NCBI GenBank assembly: GCA_020629715.1
Contig: JAHDCU010000006.1
Span: 200,408 to 264,407, forward strand
DNA: 64,000 nt
Source: Saprospiraceae bacterium
Lineage (GTDB): Bacteria > Bacteroidota > Bacteroidia > Chitinophagales > Saprospiraceae
Reading direction: 5' to 3'
The first letter of the stretch is position 1; the number at the start of each line of letters is the position of its first letter. Positions 45,007-53,156 of this stretch are shown here, piece by piece. The notes below the pieces were generated by a model, which was given only the letters and a program-made list of their open reading frames with translations, was not told the DNA's origin and ran no database searches. A program made the translations under genes and the position numbers.

Positions 45007-45558
45007 ATGTGGAAAGACCTCTGGGATACTGCAATATCAGAACTGACAAGGGCTAAAGTAGATAGACGTCACCCGTTTAGGTACTTTAGTCTAGGGACTC
45101 TTGGGCATAATTTTCCAGAGCTACGTACTGTGGTACTTAGAGATTTTGATAAGCAACGCATGATGCTATACCTCTACACGGATAGTCGTACTCCCAAAGT
45201 CAAGCAGATAGCGGATGATCCCAATATTTCGTGTCTTTTTTATCATCTCAAAAAACAACTACAAGTCAGGATACGATGTAAAGCACAACTGATCGATGAA
45301 CAATCTGAGCTTTATCAGAATCATTTACAAAAAATCAAATCAAGTAAAAGTATTCAAGATTATACCACATCTGAGGCGCCAGGTGCTAGACTTGATGAGC
45401 ATGATGTAATCTATGATTTAGATTATGTTCATTTTACCTTGATAGAGTGTTGTATCGTTGACTTTGACATTTTGCAATTATCGCGAGATGGGCACAAGAG
45501 ATGTATGGTAGAGAGGTTGGAAGATGGGGTTTGGAGGGGTATAGATCTTATTCCGTAA
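45007..45558 (+). CDS. Pyridoxamine 5'-phosphate oxidase-family flavin-binding protein
   Basis: A 183-residue split-barrel protein. FRYFSLGTLGHNFPELRTVV, LRDFDKQRMMLYLYTDSRTP and KVKQIADDPNISCLFYHLKK follow the PNPOx-like pattern, with FMN contacts in the RTV(V)L and TDSRTPKV segments. The C-terminal PNPOx dimerisation region is not clearly present, so pyridoxine metabolism is unlikely; a general flavin-dependent oxidoreductase is the safer call. It ends 11 bases inside the converging flippase-like gene. Confidence 0.88.
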   Translation: MWKDLWDTAISELTRAKVDRRHPFRYFSLGTLGHNFPELRTVVLRDFDKQRMMLYLYTDSRTPKVKQIADDPNISCLFYHLKKQLQVRIRCKAQLIDEQSELYQNHLQKIKSSKSIQDYTTSEAPGARLDEHDVIYDLDYVHFTLIECCIVDFDILQLSRDGHKRCMVERLEDGVWRGIDLIP

Positions 45559-46603
45559 GTTCATTTTTACTACGCTTACTCATAAGTGTAAACAGTTGGA
45601 AAAATGCCAATGCGGTAAACAACACATAATAGTATGTGAAAAATCTCCATACACTCGTGACGAGCTTCAGGATATCACCTGATATAGAATCTTCAAATAT
45701 CAAATAGAATGCGGCCTCGGCACCACCACTAGCACCGGGTGTAGGTACTATGATCATGGTGAGCCAAACTAGCCATTGTTTGATATACATCAAGTACCAG
45801 GAGAAGTCAATTTCTAATGCTAATAAAATGACAAGTAAAATGCTAAACTTGGCTAACCATTGAATGATTAATATCAATAGACTAAGTCCATAGGTGAGTT
45901 TTCCTTCTTTCCCGATCCATCGGATGATGGACTTTAATTCTCCAATACTTTCTGAAATTTTGATATATAGTTTCCTTAATTTGATCTGGAGTCTTCTGGG
46001 TAAAGTACTTAGTAAAAAAGTTCCTAGACTATTTCCACGTCTTTTAAGCATAATCGAACTGATCAGTAATAGAAATCCAATAGATAGGAGTATGTATTTC
46101 GATTGCCATATGAAATCTCTAATACCATAGAAGAATGTAGCCATGCTGTCTTGAGTAATCCAGAAGCATAATGCAATACCAATGATATAAAAGCTAAGAT
46201 CTTCCACTGCATTGAGTAGCAGTAGGGTACTGGACTGAGCTGCTGAATATCCTTTGCTCAATAATAGGCCTAGTTTAATAGGGCCACCACCAATAAGTGT
46301 AGGAGTTACTGCACTTCCTAAATCGGTAGTAACAGCTATTTTAAACGCCTCTGTAAATCGTAATGGCTTTTTTAAAAAAGTTGTCCATATAACTAATCTC
46401 AAACTATGGCCTAACCAAGGAACCATCAGTAAGCCACATATCGCAAATACATAAGTAAAAGAAATCTGATCGATCTGTGTTAGTATATCTCGATCTGTAG
46501 TGGTTAATAAAAAGATGAGGTGACCAACAATACCTATACTGATCAAAATTATCAGCTTATTCAATATGCTTGATAAGCTAAAAGATTTATTACCCTTAGT
46601 CAC
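45548..46603 (-). CDS. LPG-synthase-TM/UPF0104-type membrane protein
   Basis: A 351-residue integral membrane protein with about 8 transmembrane segments of the lysylphosphatidylglycerol synthase TM family (also called AglD/UPF0104). Conserved parts are LRLVIWTTFLKKPLRFTEAF, TLIGGGPIKLGLLLSKGYS and TPGASGGAEAAFYLIFED, the last being the family hallmark. No C-terminal aminoacyl-transfer domain is present, so it is a lipid or polyprenyl flippase-like protein rather than MprF. It lies 10 bases after the PqiA-like gene and is probably co-transcribed with it. Confidence 0.9.
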   Translation of the reverse strand: MTKGNKSFSLSSILNKLIILISIGIVGHLIFLLTTTDRDILTQIDQISFTYVFAICGLLMVPWLGHSLRLVIWTTFLKKPLRFTEAFKIAVTTDLGSAVTPTLIGGGPIKLGLLLSKGYSAAQSSTLLLLNAVEDLSFYIIGIALCFWITQDSMATFFYGIRDFIWQSKYILLSIGFLLLISSIMLKRRGNSLGTFLLSTLPRRLQIKLRKLYIKISESIGELKSIIRWIGKEGKLTYGLSLLILIIQWLAKFSILLVILLALEIDFSWYLMYIKQWLVWLTMIIVPTPGASGGAEAAFYLIFEDSISGDILKLVTSVWRFFTYYYVLFTALAFFQLFTLMSKRSKNELTE

Positions 46604-46613
46604 TGAATTTTTA

Positions 46614-47909
46614 TCAAATGGCTATCGAAGTATATTTCCTATTGATGATAATACTAGTCACTATGGATAATACGCAATAACTCGTAAAGAATAATGCACC
46701 TGGTGCCAGCTTAGAATAGTTGAGTGTTTCTACAGCAAAACCATTTTGATTGATGCCAATATCACCAAGTTGAGAAGTCACCAATCCATAGAAACCTATG
46801 TATGCCATAAACATGGCGACCACAAATACATCGGCCATACTCCATTTTCCTAGATAGAAAATGACTGTTTTTACAAATTTACTTGTCTGAAGTTTTTCGA
46901 TATAAACAAACATAGTACTTAGCAACAGTTTGAAAAACGGAAACACAATACTGAATAATAAAATTAGAAGACCTACAATTTTGAGATCTATACCTCTACC
47001 TTCTAGTAAGGTCCACGTAACGTCTAATATCGATTTACTCTGATAGTATAAAAACTGCTCATCAAACGCGATCCCATTACCCAGAAGATCCATACTAAAA
47101 CCATTGAGTCGTGCATCTATATCTATCATAGGGAGCGAAATACCAAGCCCCAGCATGACGATAGAGATAAGTGTAAAAAATAAAATACTAATCTTAGTTC
47201 CATTAATACCGAAGCTTATAGCGGCTAGAAACAATGCACCAAGTAACAGGCCGTAAATCATTTTTAGTAATTGATCGATTTTGGTCTTTGATGCGGTTAT
47301 TTGCTCGTCAAGATATGTGTTACACTCCTGCTGGCTTGTTGTATTATAATACTTGTATACTGCTTCTCGCGGATCGACATATTGTGCTGGATTTTCTTCA
47401 AATATGAGTTGATTAAGCTCTTGTCTCAAATATCCTTTTAGTACATCTTCATTTTTACGTAACTCATCCAGTAGTTGACCTGATATCATGGGTAGTCTTG
47501 CTTTTATATCGAAAGACTCCAATGTAGTAGCGATATTATCTTTCACCATTTTGAGCATAAAGGTGTTGATCTTCTTTCCGCTTTTTTCCTGCTGCTTGAA
47601 AAACTCATCAACGATACGACCCGATTCGAAATAGTCTTTATAGACTTGAAGTAGGTATTTATTTAGTTCTTTTTGGACCTCACCATAAACTGCAGGATCT
47701 ATTTCAAAATTATTTATACGCTCTTCGAAAATATCAATAGCCTTATCTTTCCAAAGCTGGATGTTGAATAAGCCATAATTGATTTTATTGATCTCTGCAT
47801 AATGCTCTTGGTACTGAGTACTTTGTTTTTGAGCAGTATATAATTTGAAACTAAAATAGCAAGCTGCGGCAAGTAGCCCAATTATTACAATAGATGAAAT
47901 GTATCTCAT
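46614..47909 (-). CDS. PqiA-like membrane protein with helical periplasmic extension
   Basis: The protein has 431 residues. It has an N-terminal membrane anchor (about 4-22) and a long Glu/Lys-rich helical extracytoplasmic part (about 25-210). The C-terminal four-helix membrane part (about 215-425) contains the paraquat-inducible protein A hallmark FYLGKWSMADVFVVAMFMAY. PqiA proteins sit with MCE-type lipid transporters, but no MCE gene is nearby. The large helical extension is unusual compared with the compact family members. Confidence 0.8.
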   Translation of the reverse strand: MRYISSIVIIGLLAAACYFSFKLYTAQKQSTQYQEHYAEINKINYGLFNIQLWKDKAIDIFEERINNFEIDPAVYGEVQKELNKYLLQVYKDYFESGRIVDEFFKQQEKSGKKINTFMLKMVKDNIATTLESFDIKARLPMISGQLLDELRKNEDVLKGYLRQELNQLIFEENPAQYVDPREAVYKYYNTTSQQECNTYLDEQITASKTKIDQLLKMIYGLLLGALFLAAISFGINGTKISILFFTLISIVMLGLGISLPMIDIDARLNGFSMDLLGNGIAFDEQFLYYQSKSILDVTWTLLEGRGIDLKIVGLLILLFSIVFPFFKLLLSTMFVYIEKLQTSKFVKTVIFYLGKWSMADVFVVAMFMAYIGFYGLVTSQLGDIGINQNGFAVETLNYSKLAPGALFFTSYCVLSIVTSIIINRKYTSIAI

Positions 47910-48078
47910 AGCATGATTTCTCTTATACCATATTTTAAAAGCTAAAATTAACTTATAGTATAATACCCGATGTATGTTTTAACGAACATACCATTTAAGC
48001 GACGATTAAAACAATCATCGGTATAATTCATACGAATAAGATCAAGTAAATGTTACTTTGATTTAGAGTAATCTACAA

Positions 48079-48210
48079 TTAAGCAGGAACACCTAACTGA
48101 TTTTTTCCATATACCCAGATAAGAAGAATGACAAATAAAGCAATGGCAATCATGATTTTACCAAATGTTTTACCTTTCTCTCCGTAATTGTGATCTGCTC
48201 CACCAGCCAT
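48079..48210 (-). CDS. Small single-span membrane protein (43 residues)
   Basis: A short open frame with ATG start and TAA stop. It has a polar Gly-rich N-terminus (MAGGADHNYGEKGKTFGKI), one hydrophobic helix (IMIAIALFVILLIWVYG) and a short tail ending GVPA. It is plausible as a real gene because of the clean amphipathic-hydrophobic plan and its position in an otherwise empty gap between two minus-strand genes, 59 bases after the aminopeptidase gene would begin its own leader. The function is unknown. Confidence 0.65.
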   Translation of the reverse strand: MAGGADHNYGEKGKTFGKIMIAIALFVILLIWVYGKNQLGVPA

Positions 48211-48269
48211 AATGTTTAGATTTTACTCCCACAAAGAAACGGTATTTTTCAATATCCCGCGTAGCTATT

Positions 48270-50039
48270 TTAAATTTTTGCACATTTATCCTTCAACCAT
48301 GATTTTAACTCCTCAGATAGATGACTAGAAAGAGTATCATAGACCTTAGTATGATAGTCATTAATCCACTGCACCTCAGCTGCATTTAACATACTGTAGT
48401 CTACTGGGGTCATGTCTATGGGAAATAAAGTGATGTTATTATGATACAGATAGCCTTGCTCATTTTCTGTAGTCACTACCACGTTTTCTATACGTATACC
48501 ATGTGAGCCATCCTGATAGTATCCTGGTTCATTGGTACTTACCATACCCACCTTATGTGCGGTAGTTGCTCGTTCTGATGTTCCAGGAGCAAAACCTTGT
48601 GGGGGTTCATGTACATTGAGGAAAAATCCGATACCATGTCCAGTTCCATGCAAATAATTTAGCCCATGCTGCCAAAGATGCTGCCTCGCTAATATGTCAA
48701 GTTGTCCGCCGGTTGTCCCTTTTGGGAATACAGCTCTATCCAGTGCTATATGTCCCTTTAAAACACAGGTATAATGTAGTTTTTGCTCTTCTGTAGGTTC
48801 GCTCAAGGCAATGGTACGAGTGATGTCTGTAGTGCCATCTAGATATTGTCCTCCGCTATCAACGAGTAGCAGACCTTCAGGTTTGATGGTTTTAGCTGTA
48901 TCAGGCATAGGACGATAATGAATCACTGCACCATTACTATTATAACCAATGATTGCATTAAAGCTTTCTCCATAATATCCATCTTGCTTTGATCTGCATT
49001 CTGCAAGTTTCATTGCAAAATCATATTCTGTAAATGTATGACCAGAGGCAAGCGATTGCTCTAGCCAGTAAAAAGCATGGGTAAGTGCAACGCCATCTTT
49101 AATCATAGCATTTGGAAAATGCTTAAGCTCTGTTTCATTCTTTACCGCTTTTAGATGTTTTACAATGGCACTTTTATCGGTAATATTTGAAGTACCAATA
49201 CTCTGAAATAACTTATTGTTACATGATTTTTTATCAATTGTGATATGTACATTCTCCTGTAAAGAAGATAGCCAAGTATATATCTGATCATACTCTACCA
49301 CTTCTACATTGGCAATTTGCAGAGCCGCTTTTAATTCAGCAGAAACTTTAGATTTCTTGGTGAAAAGATAATGTTGAGACTTACCGATGATCGCATATGC
49401 TACGGCAACTGGATTACTTTCTACATCACGACCACGTATATTATATAACCAGGCAATCTCATCTAATGCTGGTATCAGTAAATAATCACTATCACTCATT
49501 TGATCTTGTGCTGCGGATATTTTTTCCTCCCTAGTGGCACCTGCATATACAATATCGTGTTCAAAAATGGGCTCCAAAGGTATCTCTGGACGATCTTGCC
49601 AGATAAAATCTATTAGATCATGATCCGAGTTGATGGTGATGTTCTTTTTGGAAAATATATCTGTCAATCGCTCAAAAAAACTTTGGGTCTGCACCTCTCC
49701 ATCAAACCCTATGACCATTCCTGAGCTTAGGTTTTCAGTCAACCACTCAATATGATAGGGTTTAAATTGATTGATCATTTTATGCAGTACAAATTCCGAA
49801 TCTTGGAGTTCTTCTTCTGCTTGTAAAAAATATCTTGAATCTGTCCATACCCCAGCATGATCTTGAGTTACGATAACTGTACCAGCTGAACCTGTAAAAC
49901 CGCTTATCCACTCTCTAGACAACCATCTCGGTGCTGCATATTCACTGATATGTGGATCACTGCTAGGGATTATATAAGCATCTAAGTTATGCTTCTTCAT
50001 TTCCGCTCTTAGCGCTTGTATTTTTTGATTTATGGTCAT
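48270..50039 (-). CDS. Xaa-Pro aminopeptidase (aminopeptidase P family, M24B)
   Basis: A 589-residue cytoplasmic enzyme of the long, three-domain aminopeptidase P type, which removes N-terminal residues preceding proline. The N-terminal creatinase-like domain has WISGFTGSAGTVIVTQDHAG and VWTDSRYFLQAEEEL. The catalytic pita-bread domain has the dimetal ligands in LLVDSGGQYLDGTTDITRTI, HGTGHGIGFFLNVHE, TNEPGYYQDGSHGIRIENVV. All five ligands (two Asp, His, two Glu) are visible. It starts on ATG 70 bases from a 15-base dyad shared with divergent rpoN. Confidence 0.95.
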   Translation of the reverse strand: MTINQKIQALRAEMKKHNLDAYIIPSSDPHISEYAAPRWLSREWISGFTGSAGTVIVTQDHAGVWTDSRYFLQAEEELQDSEFVLHKMINQFKPYHIEWLTENLSSGMVIGFDGEVQTQSFFERLTDIFSKKNITINSDHDLIDFIWQDRPEIPLEPIFEHDIVYAGATREEKISAAQDQMSDSDYLLIPALDEIAWLYNIRGRDVESNPVAVAYAIIGKSQHYLFTKKSKVSAELKAALQIANVEVVEYDQIYTWLSSLQENVHITIDKKSCNNKLFQSIGTSNITDKSAIVKHLKAVKNETELKHFPNAMIKDGVALTHAFYWLEQSLASGHTFTEYDFAMKLAECRSKQDGYYGESFNAIIGYNSNGAVIHYRPMPDTAKTIKPEGLLLVDSGGQYLDGTTDITRTIALSEPTEEQKLHYTCVLKGHIALDRAVFPKGTTGGQLDILARQHLWQHGLNYLHGTGHGIGFFLNVHEPPQGFAPGTSERATTAHKVGMVSTNEPGYYQDGSHGIRIENVVVTTENEQGYLYHNNITLFPIDMTPVDYSMLNAAEVQWINDYHTKVYDTLSSHLSEELKSWLKDKCAKI

Positions 50040-50071
50040 GGAATATTCATTATAAATTTTATAATATGTTA

Positions 50072-50119
50072 TTAATCAAACATATTTATATTAAAAAAAT
50101 TATGAATATGTTTGATTAA
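50072..50119. promoter_or_regulatory. 15-base perfect dyad between the aminopeptidase and rpoN genes
   Basis: TTAATCAAACATATT and AATATGTTTGATTAA are exact inverted copies around an 18-base AT-rich loop. The right arm ends three bases before the putative rpoN -7 box. It is more likely an operator or paired half-sites than an RNA hairpin, since it lies upstream of the predicted transcript start. Confidence 0.55.
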
Positions 50120-50122
50120 AGC

Positions 50123-50130
50123 TATATTTG
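50123..50130 (+). promoter_or_regulatory. Putative -7 box of rpoN (TATATTTG)
   Basis: An exact match to TAnnTTTG, located after the first in-frame ATG of the long open frame. It therefore argues for the downstream rpoN start at 50235, with a leader of about 100 bases. No -33 TTG at the right spacing is seen. Confidence 0.45.
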
Positions 50131-50234
50131 GCATTGAATATGTAGGGATCTTCGATTTTGAAGCTGTTTCGAAACCTGATGAACTACATTTTCGTTTTAA
50201 ATATAAAGTAATTAGCACAGCTAAAGTAAGAGAT

Positions 50235-51725
50235 ATGGCATTGATGAGGCAAAGTATGAGTCAAAAAATGTTGCAGAAGCTTTCTCCGCAACAGATTCAG
50301 CTTATGAAGCTATTACAAATTCCTACCGCAACTTTGGAACAGAGGATCAAAGAAGAGCTAGAATCTAATCCTGCACTAGATGAAGGTGATGAGGCTCAGG
50401 AGGTATTTGACTTAGACAGCGATGATGCATATGGTGAAGAGGGAGAAACACGTGAAGAAAATTTTGAGCTTGATGATTACCTAAACGAATACATAGAAGA
50501 TGATCCTATCAGTTATAAAATGAAGGCTGATATCTATTCGGATGAAGATGAAAAAACTATGCCCTTAGCGGTAGTTGGAAGTTTTCATGATAGTCTAGAG
50601 AGACAGTTAGGTATGCTCGATATGGACTCTGAAAGACATGAGATCATTGCTAAACAAATCATAGGGAGTATTGATGAAGATGGATATCTCAGGAGAGAGC
50701 CTATCGCCATTATTGATGATTTGATGTTCTCTCAAAATATAGATGCGACTAAAGATGAGATACTTCATCTACTAAAAAAAATACAGCGCTTTGATCCTCC
50801 AGGTATTGGAGCACGAGACTTACAGGAATGCCTGATCATACAATTACAGGATAAGATCGATAAGGATCAAGGAGATAGTCCTTTTGAACGAGTCTTGGCC
50901 CTCAGGATTTTAGAGAAATACTTTGAAGAGTTTACCAAGAAGCATTATAAGAAGTTAAAAAAGGTTTTAGTAGCATCGGATAGCGAACTTAAAGATGCTG
51001 TTGACGAAATACTTAAGCTTAATCCTAAGCCTGCATCAGGAATGGCTATTCAGACAGCTACATCTACTTATGTAGTTCCTGATTTCATTATCATGAATAG
51101 AGATGGTGAGTTGGATCTTACGCTTAATAGTCGAAATGCGCCTGACCTCAGGATCAACGATCAGTATATGGATATGCTGAAGACATACAAAGACACAACC
51201 AAAGGCAGAAGATCTACGAAAAAAGAACGCGAAGCAGTTATGTTTATCAAACAAAAGATAGACTCTGCTAAGTGGTTTATTGATGCCATACGTCAGAGGC
51301 AAGATACATTGTATCGTACGATGTACTCTATCATGCAATTTCAATATGACTTCTTTACGTCAGGTGACGAGCGCAGGTTACGCCCCATGATACTGAAGGA
51401 TATTGCAGAAATCACAGGTCTCGATATCTCAACAGTCTCTCGTGTTGCCAATAGTAAGTTTGTACAGACAGAATTTGGTACGAGAAGGTTAAAAGACTTC
51501 TTTTCGGAGTCTCTGCAGACACAAGATGGTAAAGAGGTATCTACATTGGAAGTCAAAAATATATTATCCGATATTGTTGGTGGAGAAAATAAGAGGAAGC
51601 CACTCAGTGATGAAAAGCTCAAAGATATGCTTCGTGATAGAGGATATAATATAGCTCGTCGGACAGTAGCTAAATATAGAGAGCAACTAAGTATACCGGT
51701 TGCTAGATTAAGGAAGGAACTATAA
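50235..51725 (+). CDS. rpoN: RNA polymerase sigma-54 factor
   Basis: Read from the ATG of MALMRQSMSQKMLQ it has about 496 residues, the usual length for RpoN. The N-terminal Gln/Leu-rich activator region is LSPQQIQLMKLLQIPTATLE, an acidic linker follows (about 50-90), then the core-binding domain with GIGARDLQECLIIQL. The DNA-binding part contains LKDIAEITGLDISTVSRVAN, and the C-terminal RpoN box is ARRTVAKYRE. The open frame continues 41 codons further upstream, but a TATATTTG promoter box lies within that stretch, so the longer start is rejected. No enhancer-binding activator is encoded in this window. Confidence 0.96.
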   Translation: MALMRQSMSQKMLQKLSPQQIQLMKLLQIPTATLEQRIKEELESNPALDEGDEAQEVFDLDSDDAYGEEGETREENFELDDYLNEYIEDDPISYKMKADIYSDEDEKTMPLAVVGSFHDSLERQLGMLDMDSERHEIIAKQIIGSIDEDGYLRREPIAIIDDLMFSQNIDATKDEILHLLKKIQRFDPPGIGARDLQECLIIQLQDKIDKDQGDSPFERVLALRILEKYFEEFTKKHYKKLKKVLVASDSELKDAVDEILKLNPKPASGMAIQTATSTYVVPDFIIMNRDGELDLTLNSRNAPDLRINDQYMDMLKTYKDTTKGRRSTKKEREAVMFIKQKIDSAKWFIDAIRQRQDTLYRTMYSIMQFQYDFFTSGDERRLRPMILKDIAEITGLDISTVSRVANSKFVQTEFGTRRLKDFFSESLQTQDGKEVSTLEVKNILSDIVGGENKRKPLSDEKLKDMLRDRGYNIARRTVAKYREQLSIPVARLRKEL

Positions 51726-51735
51726 TAGATTAGCT

Positions 51736-52959
51736 CTACTTATTGTATTGCTTTTGTGCATAGTCCATAGCAGAAAGTAGTTTATGAGCTGCTTCATGAA
51801 TTTGAGCATCATTTATAATCAAAGGAGGTGCAAGCCTAAAACTTCGGTTATTAAACAGAAAATAGTCGATAAGAGCACCATTGTCTATTGTTTTGGATAC
51901 TACATGCTTGAGGTACTTTCTCTTTGTCAATTCGACAGCCATCATCAGACCAGAGCTTCTTACTTCTTTTATAATTGGGTGTTTCAATAGACTATGGAAA
52001 AGCCTTTCCTTAGCGAATACCTCTTCATGAATTTTTTCTTCAGTAATTGTTTTAAGCACAGCATATGCCGAAGCACAGCATACTGGATTACCACCAAAAG
52101 TAGTGATGTGTCCTAGCATAGGTTTTTTGGTAAAAAGATCCATGAGTTCTTTATTAGCCACAAAGGCCCCTATAGGTAATCCTCCTCCCATGGACTTGGC
52201 AATCGTCATAATATCAGGGATCACTCCATATTTCTGATGTGCAAATAATGCTCCTGTTCTACCATTTCCTGTTTGGATTTCATCGAGTACCATTAATGTC
52301 CCTGTTTCATTACATCTCTGACGTACTGCTTTGAGAAAATTATTTTTAGGTGTTTGCACTCCTACTTCAGCTTGGACAGGCTCCAGAATGACCGCTGCTG
52401 TTTTCTCACTAATTTGGGGTAACTGAGATAAATCATTGAAATCTATATGAGATACACCTGGTAATCCTGGTAAAAATGCACGAAGAAAGTCATCATCTGA
52501 TCGCAATGCTTCTGCCCCTTGAGTACTTCCATGATAAGCATTGCGACAGGCTATGATTTCAGGTCTGCTTGTAGCTCTTTTTGAAAGTTTCATAGCGCCT
52601 TCGATAGCCTCTGCCCCAGAGTTGACAAAGTATACAGAGTCAAGAGAGTCATCCAAATGAGAGGTCAGCAGTTGAGCATATTGGAGCTGTGGACTTTGTA
52701 AGTGCTCACCGTAGACCATGGTATGCATATAACTATTGACCTGTTTTTCAATGGCAGATACGATATTAGGGTGCCTATGACCCAATGAGCTAACAGAGAT
52801 CCCCGAGTTGAGATCGAGATATTGTTTTCCTTCTACGTCAGTTATATACATACCCGATGCCTCTTTTACTTCTAGCATGAGCGGGAGTGGTGAAGTCTGA
52901 GCGACATGGTTTAGAAAAAGAGATCTTGTATCGATGATTATATTCTTTGATTTAAGCAT
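51736..52959 (-). CDS. Class III (PLP-dependent) aminotransferase
   Basis: A 407-residue fold type I aminotransferase of the acetylornithine/ornithine type. Substrate and cofactor signatures are LDLNSGISVSSLGHRHPNIV, SVYFVNSGAEAIEGAMKLSK, LMVLDEIQTGNGRTGALFAH with the PLP-contact Asp, and TIAKSMGGGLPIGAFVANKE with the Schiff-base Lys. The specific substrate cannot be assigned; no arginine or lysine biosynthesis genes are adjacent. It ends 10 bases from the end of converging rpoN. Confidence 0.93.
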   Translation of the reverse strand: MLKSKNIIIDTRSLFLNHVAQTSPLPLMLEVKEASGMYITDVEGKQYLDLNSGISVSSLGHRHPNIVSAIEKQVNSYMHTMVYGEHLQSPQLQYAQLLTSHLDDSLDSVYFVNSGAEAIEGAMKLSKRATSRPEIIACRNAYHGSTQGAEALRSDDDFLRAFLPGLPGVSHIDFNDLSQLPQISEKTAAVILEPVQAEVGVQTPKNNFLKAVRQRCNETGTLMVLDEIQTGNGRTGALFAHQKYGVIPDIMTIAKSMGGGLPIGAFVANKELMDLFTKKPMLGHITTFGGNPVCCASAYAVLKTITEEKIHEEVFAKERLFHSLLKHPIIKEVRSSGLMMAVELTKRKYLKHVVSKTIDNGALIDYFLFNNRSFRLAPPLIINDAQIHEAAHKLLSAMDYAQKQYNK

Positions 52960-53156
52960 TACAAATGTAATCCGACAAAGTCGAAACTTATTTTTAATCG
53001 ATCAGGAAATATTAAGGTAAAGTATACCCAAAGTTAAATTTATGTGATCAAAAATTTTAATTAGTCAGATAAATCGCATTTCTTTAGGATTAGATCACCC
53101 AAGATCTACCAATGTAAGGCAATTCTAATTATTTTTTAAAGTTTTAAAACCTTAGG

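Noticed and set aside
50112-50234. Longer N-terminus of RpoN from the first ATG of the open frame
   Set aside because: The added residues do not resemble the family, and a TATATTTG promoter box lies inside this stretch. RpoN similarity begins right after the ATG at 50235.
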